A stretch of DNA of 64,000 nucleotides from Branchinecta lynchi (lineage: Eukaryota; Arthropoda; Branchiopoda; Anostraca; Branchinectidae): the NCBI GenBank assembly GCA_023053575.1, contig JAKZAP010000014.1:15030938-15094937 (forward strand), given 5' to 3'. The translations under genes were made by a program, and so were the position numbers. A model generated the notes under the pieces. The model had not been told where the DNA came from and did no database searches. It was given only the letters and a program-made list of their open reading frames with translations. Positions 33,642 through 44,545 of this stretch are shown piece after piece (position 1 is the first letter of the stretch; every line of letters begins with the position of its first letter).

Positions 33642-33801
33642 CAGGCCCGTATACAGGGGTGAGGGTCTGTATATTTTGGGGTGAGGGTTTGCCTGCTTGT
33701 CGGACAAAAAGTACATACAACACATAGATCACAGGGAAAAACCTATGAAAAATGACTATTTGTGTATGTTTCGGATGGGGGGGGGGGGGGGGGGGGGGGG
33801 G
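33642..33801 (+). mobile_element. Family C MITE, copy 7 (3' end lost)
   Basis: CAGGCCCGTATACAGGGG start, the CTTGTCGGACAAAAAGTACA core and a final G-run, after which the expected inverted end is missing. Inserted in or beside a family I fragment. Confidence 0.7.
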
Positions 33802-34918
33802 TTACATCAATAGCCAAACAAGTATTGAAATACCTCATTTGTAATCATCCGACTTTAAAAGCTTTAATTGTAAACAAACCGCAAGTAGGAATCCCAAGGA
33901 ATGTTGAAGATCTTGCACGAGTAGCTTGAGTTCCAACAATGGTCTCCGACCCTTTAAACCTCTTTCCATTAGCAAGGTAATAACATAAATATTCATTGAG
34001 CCGAAGGTAATAACCTCGGTAATAACAACTGCAATAAACCAAATCGTAGCAGCCTAATACCCCTTTTGTCACAATTAATCAAGAACGGCATATCATCGAT
34101 CTTATGACAAAACAGTCCGGTTTCCAATACGTCACATCGCCTTATTTGTTGTTATTACACCAAAATACTAATCCATATATGTATCTTCCCAAAGTGCAAA
34201 CATACAAGAGTTGGACTTGAGACCTGTCATAGGCGAACTTAACTTATGAAAAATCCGGTCGGAGCTGCCAATGAACGGGAGGGGGGGGGGGGGCTATCAA
34301 AATGCGTCTTTACACCTCTTTTTCCTCGAGTACACCAGCTTAGAGTTTGATTCCAGTCACGGGTCAAAAACTTTTTTCATGGGCAATTTGGGCCCACTTG
34401 CCCATGAACGGGGAGGGTAGGGGGTAGTTCAACTCCACATATATATCCCCAACCCCTATGATCCAAAAGCACAAAGGAATTTCATCGCCTTATATCTAGC
34501 TATTGTCAATTTACAAACATTAAAAAATGGACAATCTGGGCCCAATTATACTACTGAACCAAGTGGGGGTGGGGTTTGGAACCGCAAAAAGTAAAAAGAG
34601 ACCCCAGTGCTCACAAACCTACTGAGTTTCAACTTGATAACTGTTGGTTCCTGTCACGGGTAGGAGTGGGGGAGGTGCAACTTTAAAAGCAATTTCCCAG
34701 CCCTAGGATCTACATGTACACGGTATTCGCCGTCCTATGTCCAGTTCTGGTCAAGTTACGAACATTATTCACTGGGCAGTCTAGGCCCATTGCCCCTGAA
34801 CCGGTTGGGGTGGGGGTACACACCAAAAAATACCGTGAAAACTGAAAACTGGAAACCGAAAGCTCTTACAGCGCTCGCAATAGAGGATTGTTCCAAGGAA
34901 CACTACACCAAAAATCAT
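33802..34918 (-). repeat. Family H repeat, copy 1
   Basis: Inverted relative to 54640-55945. Shared landmarks are AACAAGTATTGAAATACC, TTTCCATTAGCAAGGTAATA and several imperfect subunits of about 110-155 bp carrying GGGCAA, GGGCCCA and CCCATGAACGG with G-rich runs. It ends CAGCGCTCGCAATAGAGGA. The 20-kb separation and inverted order make the pair a potential rearrangement substrate. Non-coding. Confidence 0.75.
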
Positions 34919-34995
34919 TCCAGCCTTGACGGCAAAAAGGCAGAATTCGTGACGTCAAGCGCAGTAACAACGGTAAGTAGGGTGGAACACGCTCT
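34912..34995 (+). mobile_element. Family I MITE, right part
   Basis: AAATCATTCCAGCCTTGACG, GTAACAACGGTAAGTAGGG and TGGAACACGCTCT, identical in layout to the right end of the complete copy (61895-61978). Confidence 0.65.
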
Positions 34996-35853
34996 CAGTC
35001 AGTCAGGAAAGCATATTTTGCCCGAAGGCGTGGATAAATCCTCTTCTACGAATGCCGTCTTGTTTTTATCTATTTCAAAGAAACCAGCTAGTTTACCACT
35101 ACTGTTTAGAACCAGCATTATATTCTCTGCTAAGTATGCTTCCCATTGTTCATGAAAGCATACTTGAGATTTTTACCACGTTTCACTTTTCGATGACAGT
35201 CGAGTGCTTTGGATTTTCTACAGTTCAGCAGTTCGTGCCCGAGATGTGTACATTCACTGCGAAAACAGCACCACTGGTGAAGTCTCCAAATTCAAAATCA
35301 TTGAGGTGATCCAGTTAAGTGTTTTATTAGGGATCTGATACTTCCTGCAAAATGCGGGGTAATACTGGTCTTATGCGGGTATTACCCCGGTCTCAGGGCT
35401 AACTCTTCGTGCCAATTAAGAATTGCCGTGTGCCCAATGAAGAGCAAGAGTCACGACAAACGTTGTTGATTGGTTTACACATGATTTGAATCAATTTAGA
35501 GGACTCGTTTGGTTGACGTTTCTTGTTCTTCCCGAGGTTCAGCGGCATGTTTTGGAACCAAATAGAGTATTATCTGGTCTCTGCCTTTCTGATGAGCTTA
35601 AGGGGAGATCTGTATTTTGAGTTTATCTCAATTTGAATGATTCTTGTGTCTTCAGAGACTTCATGCATTCCGTTTATCTTTTTTAATTTTTTTTGTCCTT
35701 TATGTATCACAGTGGCCCCTAGTGGTCATATTTTGTATTCAGTTAAACTTAAAGACGGTCTCAAAATACAGTGATTTTGCTTAAAATAGAAGTTTAGTCT
35801 CAGTTCCCTGACACCTGTCACTTTTCCTTCCACAAAGATATCACAATATTATG
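34996..35853. other. No gene recognised
   Basis: No supported gene. ATACTGGTCTTATGCGGGTA followed by TTACCCCGGTCTCAG near 35370 forms a small inverted motif. Confidence 0.4.
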
Positions 35854-37399
35854 AGCAAGACCAAAGGTTTCGATGGGATCCCAAAATTGTAATATTTATT
35901 GGACTTCTTCATCCAGCTAGAGACAATCGGATTTTGTAGATTTCTGAGTCTTCGCCAGACCCCTTTAATACTTTGCTATTTATCCAGAACCCACCGCTTG
36001 AATATGTACAAAAAATAATGTTACCGTTTAGGAGTTTGTGGCGACTAATCAGATGAGAAAACCAAGTTCCAATATGGTTTCAGCAAGGATGTTTACTCCA
36101 ATATCTCATCCAATCGTTTTCAGAAAGGTCCTTTACTTTGACAAAATTCTTCGTATTTTAGCAGCATTCCGGCGAACTGCACACAGAGCAAAAGAGCTAG
36201 TGACATTGAGAGGAAAACCTTTCAATCCAAATTTCCGGGTTTTGGCAAATTTTGCCAGCTTATCTATCATGGAAATAAAGTTCAAAATTAGTTTAGCCCG
36301 TCTCCATACCCTGGTAACAAATCTCTAATCGACTTCAGAAACAACTTGAGCCTCAACCAAATTTCCAGTTTCTGCCGAATTTCGGATGAATCATTTGTCC
36401 GGCAAGAAAATTAAGTTCAGATATGAATTCAGCGCGGGCCTCCTTACACTTTAAAGGACTATCTCATTAGCTCATAAAAACACACCTTTTTTGCCCTTAA
36501 TTCGCAACGCTCTCATCTGCCTCTAAATAACTAAAGGATCCATCTACAACTCGGCCTATACTTTGCCAGTGAATCCTTATACGAAGTTTGAACAACAAAT
36601 CTCAACGCCTTCGAGCTTCGACTCTCCACACGACACGATAGACTTCCATGAGTTTCATGTGTTTGCCGCCATGACTGAACCCAAGAATACGTCCGCTAGG
36701 TGTAAAATGCGTCGTCATTGACATAGAGCTTTCGCTTGTATGGATAAAGCGGTAGGGTAGGGATTGGTATTTTCCGAAAATGGGTCGACTTATTTTCATT
36801 TAAATTGCTCACCAGACAGTTGTCGGGATGCATTCTGCCTTTTTGACCCAGTAAATACCGGTTGGGTATTTACTGAACTGAACTGAACTTCGCATACACT
36901 TTTTGTTCATCTTTAGTAGGTTCGAAAGTTGCAACAGCATGTCTCCTCACTCTATATCGACTATGTCATAGGGTTCTAAAATGCAACCACTTGCCAGAAA
37001 ACGATTTTCATATTCGGATTCAACATGTCCTCTAATCAACTTCAGATTCAACTTTCACTTTTAACAAATTTTCCGGTTTTTGCTGGATTACGGGTGAACT
37101 ACTTGTCCGGCGAGAAAATAAATTTCATATTCGGATTCAGCATGTCTCCTTAGCTGTTAATCGATTATTTTATTAGGTTTTAAACAATTTTTGTTCACCC
37201 TTTAGTTTGAAACCCCTCCCCCTCCCCTAAATATACATCTATCGAGCACATCTACGAAGTCGACATTTCCCTTGGACCAAAGAATCCTCACACCATGTTT
37301 CATCAAAATATCCCATTCCCTTCGAGAGTTATCGTGCTTACATACGGACGGATAACTCTTATGAAGTCATAGGTATCCCTCCACTTACGTTTTGGGATC
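35854..37399 (-). mobile_element. Family A long element, copy 9
   Basis: About 1.5 kb in reverse. The 3' end (AACAAGACC-type, CAAAGGTTTCGATGGGATCC) is at 35854-35885 and the 5' end (CCCTCCACTTACGTTTTGGG) at 37376-37395, where the palindrome's outer half is lost. Between the terminal unit arrays is the long-form middle segment (36640-36990) with a small (TGAAC)3 insertion near 36877. It is the best-preserved long A copy. Confidence 0.8.
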
Positions 37400-37789
37400 G
37401 TTACGCTTTAGGGGAAAAAGCTACACGTACGTTTATTTTCTTCGGTTGTTGATTGATTGCTTGATTCTCAGCCCCTTGCTCACTCATCTCGAATGATTAA
37501 GTGATGTCCCTCCATGAGTAGGGTAGTAACACTCATTTGCAAACTGCAAATAGTTAGTAATGACATGTTGTTGATTTTAGACATGAACTTGGCAACAATT
37601 AATGCCTTTTAAACTACCGATGTCTTCTTTCATTCTTGTTTTGTGTCTTCATTGAAATAGGTTGGATTTTATTGAAGTAAGATGCCTGGCTTTTTTGTGG
37701 TAAAAGTTTCAGACCTTCAGCCCCTTCAGGATGTCATTTCAGAACCTCGCAATTACTTTTTTCCAGTTAATATCAAATTACTACCCAGC
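37400..37789. other. No gene recognised
   Basis: No clear feature. The beginning of the following LINE may lie in here but is too decayed to place. Confidence 0.4.
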
Positions 37790-38636
37790 TTCTGATGCAA
37801 TAGAGAATTTGAAGACCGAGTGAGAACAGTTAAAGCTAAAAATAAATCTCGATAAGTCGTCAGCTATGCGAATCTCTTTTTTGAAAAGGGAGATTCCAAG
37901 TCTAACTTTTGCCCCAGTCAGCCAAGCGAAAGTACTGGGAGTTTGGATTGATGATAAACTAATTTCAAGCATAACACACACCAGATACTAAAAAAATCCC
38001 ATGCACCAATCAGAACTTTATGTCAACTCAAAAAGTTTGGTTTTGACTGTGAAAGTCTAGTTCACTGTTACAAGGCATATGTAATTCCTCACACTCAATA
38101 CGCTTGAGCCGTCTGGCACCCCGTACTTACGTCCGAATTGCATGATTTAATTGAAACAATCCAGAAGTGGGTGGTTAAAATCATACTTTCTTACGAATAC
38201 ACTAATTATGAACAGGCGCTTAAAACTCTCCGGCTTGAACCATTAAAGAAGAGACGCCTAAATTTAACAACTAATTTTGGTAAGAAAATTTTGCAATCGA
38301 ACAGATTCCGCCACCTCCTTCCCGAACAGCTCCCTGAACCTACTTACGCAACGAGACATTCAAATTTTCTCAAGCCGTTTCCAGCATCAAATACCGCACG
38401 TCGGCTCCACTCATTCTCCCCCCTTGTTACTAATTATTTTAATAATCAATAAAATTTCACATTTGTTGTTATTTCTGCCTGTTCGGTTCTTGATTTGTTT
38501 CTGTATTTTGTCTTAAGTTTTGTTGTTGATGGTATATTGTTTTAGTTATTAATGTGTGTTATTTATTTTCTTTTTCTTGCCTATTATTTAGCTTTTGCTA
38601 TTGTGGCAGTTTTTCCATTAAACCTTAAACCTTAAA
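37790..38636 (+). pseudogene. CR1/L2-like LINE, RT C-terminal region
   Basis: Broken plus-strand frames in order: LNLDKSSAMRISF and VLGVWIDDKL (RT motifs D/E, about 37835-37965); KKFGFDCESLVHCYKAYVIP and QYA.AVWHPVLT (38030-38130); then an open stretch 38138-38452 with IETIQKWVVKIILSYEYTNY, EQALKTLRLEPLKKRR and LTTNFGKKI. This order is typical of the CR1/L2/jockey C-terminus. The 3' end is ATTAAACCTTAAACCTTAAA, a short tail repeat. The catalytic half is missing. Confidence 0.85.
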
Positions 38637-38705
38637 TTGCACAGAATTTCTAATTAGCTTTTAAAATGTAATTCTTTCGCCCCTTAACCTGAACCCCCCT
38701 CAACT
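38637..38705 (-). mobile_element. Family A fragment, copy 10
   Basis: In reverse: TTAGCTTTTAAAATGTAATT, CCCCTTAACCTGAACCCCC. It corresponds to the G-rich tract and following bases of family A. Both sides are cut by LINE sequence. Confidence 0.6.
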
Positions 38706-39086
38706 ACCCTGTATCAATCAATCAATCAATCATCACATTTATTCCTGAATATCTGTTTCGCAAGATGATAACATAGGACTGTCAACTTAAACAAAATATA
38801 ATTGATACATACAATTCGTTTTAAAACTTGTACGAGTTCATAACTTGTAACAAAATTAAAGAGTATGTCAACATAAAAAATAAACAAAATTAAACGGTAT
38901 GTCAAACATAAAAAATAAAAAATATGTAATATTAGATGAATTGTCAAAAGATTATACGTGTCTTCACTGTTAAAAAACTTCACAAAATATGGCACAAATG
39001 ACTTAAGGAATCTATCAGAAGAGTGACTAGGTAGGTTTTGTAGCGTTACTTTATTTGCCGTTCTGGTGCGTGCTTGTTCACCATTT
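38706..39086 (-). pseudogene. LINE 3' end with C-terminal frame, (TGAT)n tail
   Basis: The minus frame from about 39070 reads RTRTANKVTLQNLPSHSSDR and FLKSFVPYFVKFFNS, the type of conserved tail that ends many LINE second ORFs. It continues into low-complexity sequence and ends in AATAAATGTGA with (TGAT)n. 5' truncated next to family A copy 11. Confidence 0.65.
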
Positions 39087-39776
39087 TTGGGATCCCAAAA
39101 CGTAAGTGGAGGGATACCTATGACATCGCAAAAATGTCCGTCTGTCCGTCTGTAAACACGATAACTCTCGAAGGCAATGAGATATTTTGATGAAACTTGG
39201 TGGGAGGATCCTTTGGGTCAAAGTACAGGTCAAGTTCGAAGATGGGCTATGTAGCCCTATATTTGAGGGTGGGGGAGGGGTTTCAAATTAAGGGACAAAC
39301 AAAATATTTTTAAACAGCTAATGTGATAGTCGATTATGGGGTAAGAAAGCATGCTGAGTACGATGGTGAAAACCATTTTCTTGTCGGACAAGTAGTTCGT
39401 TCGGAATTCGGCAAAAACCGGAAAGTTTCGTGAAAGTAGAAGTGTCATTTGAAGTTGATTAAATGTTTGATTTAGGGGTAAGGAGACATGCTTCTTTACA
39501 GGGATAAAGAGATCCGCTGGATTCGTTTCTGAATTTTTTTTTTTTTTTTGCTGGACTAGTAGTTCGCTCGGAATTCGGGCAAAACCGGAAATTTGGCAGA
39601 AGTAAAGCAGAAAGTTTCGGTCAGTATCGTCAAAATAGATATGGCTTATAGAGGTAAATCTGAACTTGTTCTCTCTGATGATTAGCCGGGCGAAGACTGG
39701 ATCTGGCGAAGACAAGACCCAATTGTCTGGATCAAATATTAGATTTTTGGGATCCCATCGAAACATTTGGTCTTGT
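39086..39776 (+). mobile_element. Family A element, copy 11 (short, near-consensus)
   Basis: TTTTTGGGATCCCAAAACG, AAGTGGAGGGATACCTATG, (GTCCGTCT), GATGAAACTTGGTGGGAGG, the G-rich tract, two to three internal units and TTTTTGGGATCCCATCGAAA plus CATTTGGTCTTGTTT. The 169-codon minus frame at 39257-39766 is antisense to this repeat. Confidence 0.88.
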
Positions 39777-39837
39777 TTACTGCGTAGTCAGGCAGAATCC
39801 CCTGTGCTTTTCTGTTGACAAACATTTGTTGTACACA

Positions 39838-39985
39838 GCTACGGGACCCACCTAAGAACTTGGCCTGTACTTTGACCTACAAAGTATGAACACGTTATCT
39901 CAGTCCCTTTGAGATTTACAGTGCAAACAGACAAACTTAAGAAGTCATAGGTATCCCGTCACTACTGTTTTGGAATCTCAAAAAC
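39838..39985 (-). mobile_element. Family A 5' fragment, copy 12
   Basis: In reverse: CTTGGCCTGTACTTTGACC, TTATCTCAGTCCCTTTGAGA, AAGTCATAGGTATCCC, CTGTTTTGGAATCTCAAAA. The first 140 or so bases of family A, diverged. Confidence 0.65.
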
Positions 39986-41340
39986 ATTTTTAAAGACACT
40001 ACGACAAAGAGGTAATCTGCCAGCTTCCCATGTGCTAATGTCCTTCACCATTTTCCTCCCTGCTGAGTTGCTATAACACCCAGGCTCAGCGGTGCTGTCC
40101 CAGTTATGCCGACGATTTTTTTAGGGCGGGGTTGGTGGCATTAGATGGTTAAAGGACCCCTAGCACTATTTACTCTTTAATTACAGTATTTTAAAATATT
40201 TGAATACTTTACAAAAACAAATAGCCCACGGGTTTGGCTGTTTTAAGCCTTTTCCGAGACCCGTTGACTTGCAGCGAAAACAGGGAAACAATTAACATAA
40301 CCGGTTTTCCTGATGGAAAAATTTCTCGGATACAACCGTCTACAGCCTGATAAACATCGAAGGTAGCAAAACACGGCAAGTGAGAAAATCAGCGTGTTTT
40401 TTTAAGAGGGGTTAGAATGTATCGTACAAAATTGGGATCTCCGGGTTTAGAAACATATGGAGTGATTATGGAAGTAGATTGCGCTAGTATTATAGGTAAG
40501 ACAGGTCCTTTAAGCCACTTTAAGCTGTAGGTGGCAAAAGCGCTATAAAACAAGACAAAGTCTGACCACCTTCAAATGGGTACCTGGACAAATCTGGGCC
40601 TAGGTGACAGCAAGAATAAATAAATATATATATACATATATATATAAATAAATATAATTTATTCATGGTGACAGGAAGGGTGTTCGACAGAACAGAGACG
40701 GCTTAACCCCAACCGTCCACTGCACTTCCTGGCTGAGGGCAGAGCAGAGAATCGGAGATTAGCACCGTCAGTTTCTCATTTCAAGGCGCTAGTAATGATG
40801 CCTTTACCTTTTACCATTCGGCAAAGAACAGCTGCGCGCAGGCTGTAGGGGGGTACGCGGTAGTGAACGTCTAACCCAAAACTCAAAATTATCTACAAGA
40901 ATTATGATTGGAGTAGAAATGGCATGTTACCAAGTTCCTGGCTTCGTAATCTATCATTCTCTCTTTCTGTCCCTAGGCTTTACCCCGTAATTATTTTCGA
41001 TGACTTTTTAGCGTGTTGCCCCCTTCAAGGGACTCGGAATCGAACTAAAAACTGATCGTCCTTTTGCGTGCTTGTTGCTACAAGTAAAACAACTCCCCAA
41101 GAGGTAAGCCATGGACCTTTCCGGAGAAAGTTCCAAAATCATGCGTATGTCCCAAGATAGTTTTTTACGCCAAAAACGAAAGTTGGTCTCTCGATGGCAT
41201 GCCGAGGTTGAGTCCTGATACGAGTGACTGGCCATCATGCCATTTAGGAAATATATTCTGAAGTTTGGAGCTAACGTCATAAGTTGGTGCAAAAATAAGT
41301 AAATAATGGGCTTGCAGTTCATATCAAGGAGTAGGGAGTA
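39986..41340. other. No gene recognised; AT microsatellite
   Basis: It contains an (AT)-rich microsatellite at 40617-40662, possibly the 3' tail of a minus-strand LINE (CACCATGAATAAATTATATT in reverse). No supported ORF: the 104-codon minus frame at 41008-41322 lacks a domain. Confidence 0.4.
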
Positions 41341-41342
41341 GG

Positions 41343-41480
41343 TAATAAATACTCTTTGAGCCCAAGCTGACTTTGAAACATTTATTCAAACAATGTTTAC
41401 AACGGATACGTCAGCTATGATTCTTTATCAGCGATATTTCGGCCCTTCTTGGCAAGGGTCCTCGTCAGGCTGTGTGATGT
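41343..41480 (-). mobile_element. Family M retrozyme-like element, copy 2
   Basis: A single minus-strand unit with one complete hammerhead (41429-41472), followed in element direction by CAGCTGACGTATCCGTT and CAGCTTGGGCTCAAAG near 41355. No ORF. Confidence 0.8.
41429..41472 (-). ncRNA. Hammerhead ribozyme, type I, short stem III
   Basis: 44 nt on the minus strand: stem I CAGC/GCUG, core CTGACGA, stem II identical to 29748-29768, core GAAA, stem III AU/AU and AUC cleavage triplet. Compared with 29737-29780 the outer stem I pair changes G-C to C-G on both sides, a compensatory change. The other differences fall at N7 and H17, the freely variable core positions. Confidence 0.9.
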
Positions 41481-42340
41481 GATGCTCAATGTGTGATGCT
41501 CAACATCCTCAACCGTTCATTTCTTCTCTAAGACAAACTAACCGGGACAAAAATTTCAGACTTTATAACCAATGCGAATGGGCTGGTGCAAAAAAAAATA
41601 AGTAAAAAGGGCTTGCACTTCGCTCCTATATTAACTCCTAGGGCTCCAGAGGCATCACTTCGCTGAAACCTAAGGGGAGGGCAGCGGCGTCGTTCCGGGC
41701 CCCCGTGCGCAAGGGCTGTTTAAAGGGGGCGGGGGGATGAATGCCGCGAGATCTACTTAGTTAAGTGGTTTAGAAACAATAGACAAGAAACGTACTGAAC
41801 CACAAGCAGATAACTAAACGAATTTCAAGAAACCAGTTTGTGAAAGGTAAAGGCCATGTCTAATAACAGGAACTCGCTGGAGACCGAAGTCACTGCAGAA
41901 GCTTCTAACGACCGTGTAGCAACAAAATACGAATGAGCGCAGCAGAGAAAAGTTTTTTTAATTGACCTGTTTTGCAATAAAACTAGCTACTTCCCGAACA
42001 AAGGTTTTAAAATGGCCCGTCCCCGAAATTGTGAGCCCAAACCTGAAACAAATGACGCACTCTTCAAGTAAACCGCGGATTCTGGCCCAGATGTACAATG
42101 CAATGGCACTACCACACTATCCTAAGTCCTTTTCAGAGGATATTCCAAAAGGAAGATAAGAAAAAGTTGCGGTCTACATCTTACAAATATGCGAAGTACC
42201 TCCTACGGCTTCCACCATGGACCAGTAACCTTTTAGACAAGTGGGAATGGGATTATCGACCCTGATGAAGCGATCAAAGCCGAAATCGCCAGATACAACT
42301 CTGATATTGTTGCTCATCCTTTTGCAACTATTTTGAGGCA
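41481..42340. other. No gene recognised
   Basis: No supported gene or repeat match. Confidence 0.4.
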
Positions 42341-42342
42341 AT

Positions 42343-42510
42343 TAGATTAGATTAGATTAGATTATTTTATTGCTAAATTATATAATAACCCATCATAATA
42401 GGTAACCGCCCATGAGAAAACATAAATGCACTAGCACTGGGTGGTTACCACAAACTACTTCAACTTAACTTAAACAATAAGTTTATTTCATTTCAACACT
42501 AATTAATCAA
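42343..42510 (-). mobile_element. LINE 3' end, (TCTAA)n tail
   Basis: In reverse: GGTAACCACCCAGTGCTAGT, CATGGGCGGTTACCTATTAT, TAGCAATAAAATAA and (TCTAA)4. The AATAAA plus short-repeat tail is the 3' signature of a LINE. No coding part is left. Family A copy 13 begins right at its 5' end. Confidence 0.6.
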
Positions 42511-43585
42511 CTTTTTGGGGATCCCAGAACGTAAATGGTGGGATACCTATGACATCGCAAAAGTTGTCCGTCTGTCCGTCCGTCCGTCTGTCCGTCTGTG
42601 CGCACTATAACTCTCGAAGGGAATGAGATATTTTGATGAAACTTGGTGTGAGGACTCTTTGGGTCAAGAGTAAGGTCGAGTTCGTAGATGGGCTCTGTAG
42701 CTCTACATTTAGGGGTGGGGGAGGGAGTTTAAATTAAGGGGCAAATGAAATATTTTTAAACAGATGATTTTATAGTCGATTATGGAGTAAGAAGACATGC
42801 TGAACACTGTGGTGAAAACGATTTTGTCATCAGACAAGCAGTTCGCTCGGAATCCGGCCAAAACCGGAAATTTGTTAAAAGTAAAAGTTTTATCTGAAGC
42901 TGATTAGATTCGATATAGAGGTAAGAAGACATGCTGAACACGATGGTGAAATTCATTTTTTCGCCGGACAAATAGTTAGCCCAAAATAAGGCCAAAACCG
43001 GAAAGTCTTTTAAAAGTAAGTTTTATTTGAAGTTGATTAGATGTTCGATTTAGGGGTAAGAAGACATGCTGAATACGACGGTGAAAACTATTTTTTTCGT
43101 CGGACAAGTAGTTAGCCCGGAATCGGGCCAAAACCGGAAAGTCTTTTAAAGTAAAAGTTTTATTTGAAGTTGATTAGATGTTCGATATGGGGATAAGAAG
43201 ACATGCTGAACACTTATTTGAAAAGTATTTTCTACCCGGACAACTTGTTCGCCCGGAATCAGGCCGAAACCGGAAAATTTGTTGAAATCAAAAGTTTTAT
43301 TTGAAGTTGATTAGATGACATATTTAGGGGTAAGAGGACACACTGAATCTGTATATGCCAACTTTTTTTTACCGGGACATATAGCTTGTTCGGAATCCGC
43401 TCGAAACCGGATTTTTTTATAAGAAGTTTTACTTAAAGTTGATTAGATGTTCTTTATACGGATAAGGAGATACGCTGAATTCGCTTCTGAACTTTTTTTT
43501 TTATGGACAAGTATGGTAGTTCGTTAGCAATTGCCTGGATCAAGTATTAGCTTTTTGGGATCCCATCGAAACCTTTGGTTTTGTT
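42511..43585 (+). mobile_element. Family A element, copy 13 (six internal units)
   Basis: It starts TTTTTGGGGATCCCAGAACG with a long (GTCC)n run, then the usual module and G-rich tract. Six internal units follow, marked by AAGAAGACATGCTGAA-like words near 42779, 42910, 43045, 43185, 43317 and 43450 (spacing about 131-140 bp). It ends at GGGATCCCATCGAAACC plus TTTGGTTTTGTTTT. It shows most clearly that A copies differ by unit number. Confidence 0.88.
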
Positions 43586-43599
43586 TTACCATGTACCAC

Positions 43600-43965
43600 A
43601 CCAAAGAAAAAAGAAGAAAAAAAATGAGAAAAAAAAATAAAATAAATGAAATGAAATAAAGAAATAATGACTTATACCTTCATTCTCCAAATGGTGACTC
43701 CTCACCCCTCCAACATAAATTTCTTTACTCTTTTTTTTTTAAACAACTGTTGGTGTTCAGCCGCCTTAACACTATCTGGGAGTGATTTGCATCGTGAAGT
43801 GAATTCCATTAGTCTTTGTATTTTGATATCCATTTCGTTCTTTGTTTTTTCTTGTGTTAGTGTATTCTCTCGTAGTGTGTTTTCGTTTTCTTTTCATCTT
43901 ATACTCCATCTGTTTACATTTGACTGGGAAATAAATATATACATACGTACATACAAACAGAGCGT
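43600..43965 (+). mobile_element. LINE 3' end, (ATAC)n tail (candidate)
   Basis: After an A-rich start, TTTTCATCTTATACTCCATC, TTTGACTGGGAAATAAATAT and (ATAC)n recall the 3' block of the LINE tails at 17346 and 28680. The plus frame 43667-43996 runs through it without a domain. Confidence 0.45.
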
Positions 43966-44322
43966 ACTACCGAAGGCGCCGGGGGCGAAAAGTTAGAATT
44001 CCTTATGATCAGAGTGCCTTTTTGGACCACAAATGAAAGTAAGGGCCAACTATTATAGATCAGGTAATAGGGTTTGGTCACGATACATTTCAAACAGTGT
44101 GCAACATTTTACTGACAAAGGTACGTGACGGTTCTTCAAATCGATCCTTGTCGAATAAAATTACCATCCGGAACAAAGTTGAAACAAAAGTAGTCCTTGC
44201 TGCATCTCACGTAAGGACAGATGTAATACTTTTCTTACTGTTTTACAAAATGAAAAAGCTGGGGTTAAGTTCAAAAAGGCCCTAAATGTTTGCTGACACT
44301 CTCCCCTTCCTTCGCTTTTATT
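43966..44322. other. Family G fragment, then no feature
   Basis: 43970-44035 (CGAAGGCGCCGGGGGCG, GATCAGAGTGCCTTTTTGG) resembles one family G unit. The rest shows nothing recognisable. Confidence 0.4.
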
Positions 44323-44545
44323 GTGTTGCGAGAGCAACACTTTGGTTTTGTCCTCGTTTTTTTTTTTTTTTTTTTTTTTTCCTATGACTCCGATTTCATT
44401 TTATTCCTGGTAACTGAGAAGGGTCTAACCTGTGCGGTTTTTACGGAAAGTGTGGACCTTAGGCCGGATTGATGAATATGACATTACATTTTGGAAAGCT
44501 CCGTAGAACTCTTGCCTGGGGCCAATAAGGATGGTTTTTGCTTGT
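44323..44545 (+). repeat. Family D repeat, copy 2
   Basis: It starts ATTGTGTTGCGAGAGCAACA, CTTTGGTTTTGTCCTCG, a T-run of about 22, CTCCGATTTCATTTTATTCC, AAGGGTCTAACCTGTGCGG and CTTGCCTGGGGCCAATAAG. It matches 23060-23297 in reverse. The 18-base palindrome sits exactly at the start. Confidence 0.75.

Noticed and set aside
39257..39766. 169-codon minus-strand frame
   Set aside because: It lies wholly within a family A element and is antisense to it. Other A copies do not preserve the frame.
42343..42362. (TTAGA)n considered as telomeric repeat
   Set aside because: The unit is TTAGA, not TTAGGG, with only about four copies. It sits at the AATAAA-bearing 3' end of a LINE.
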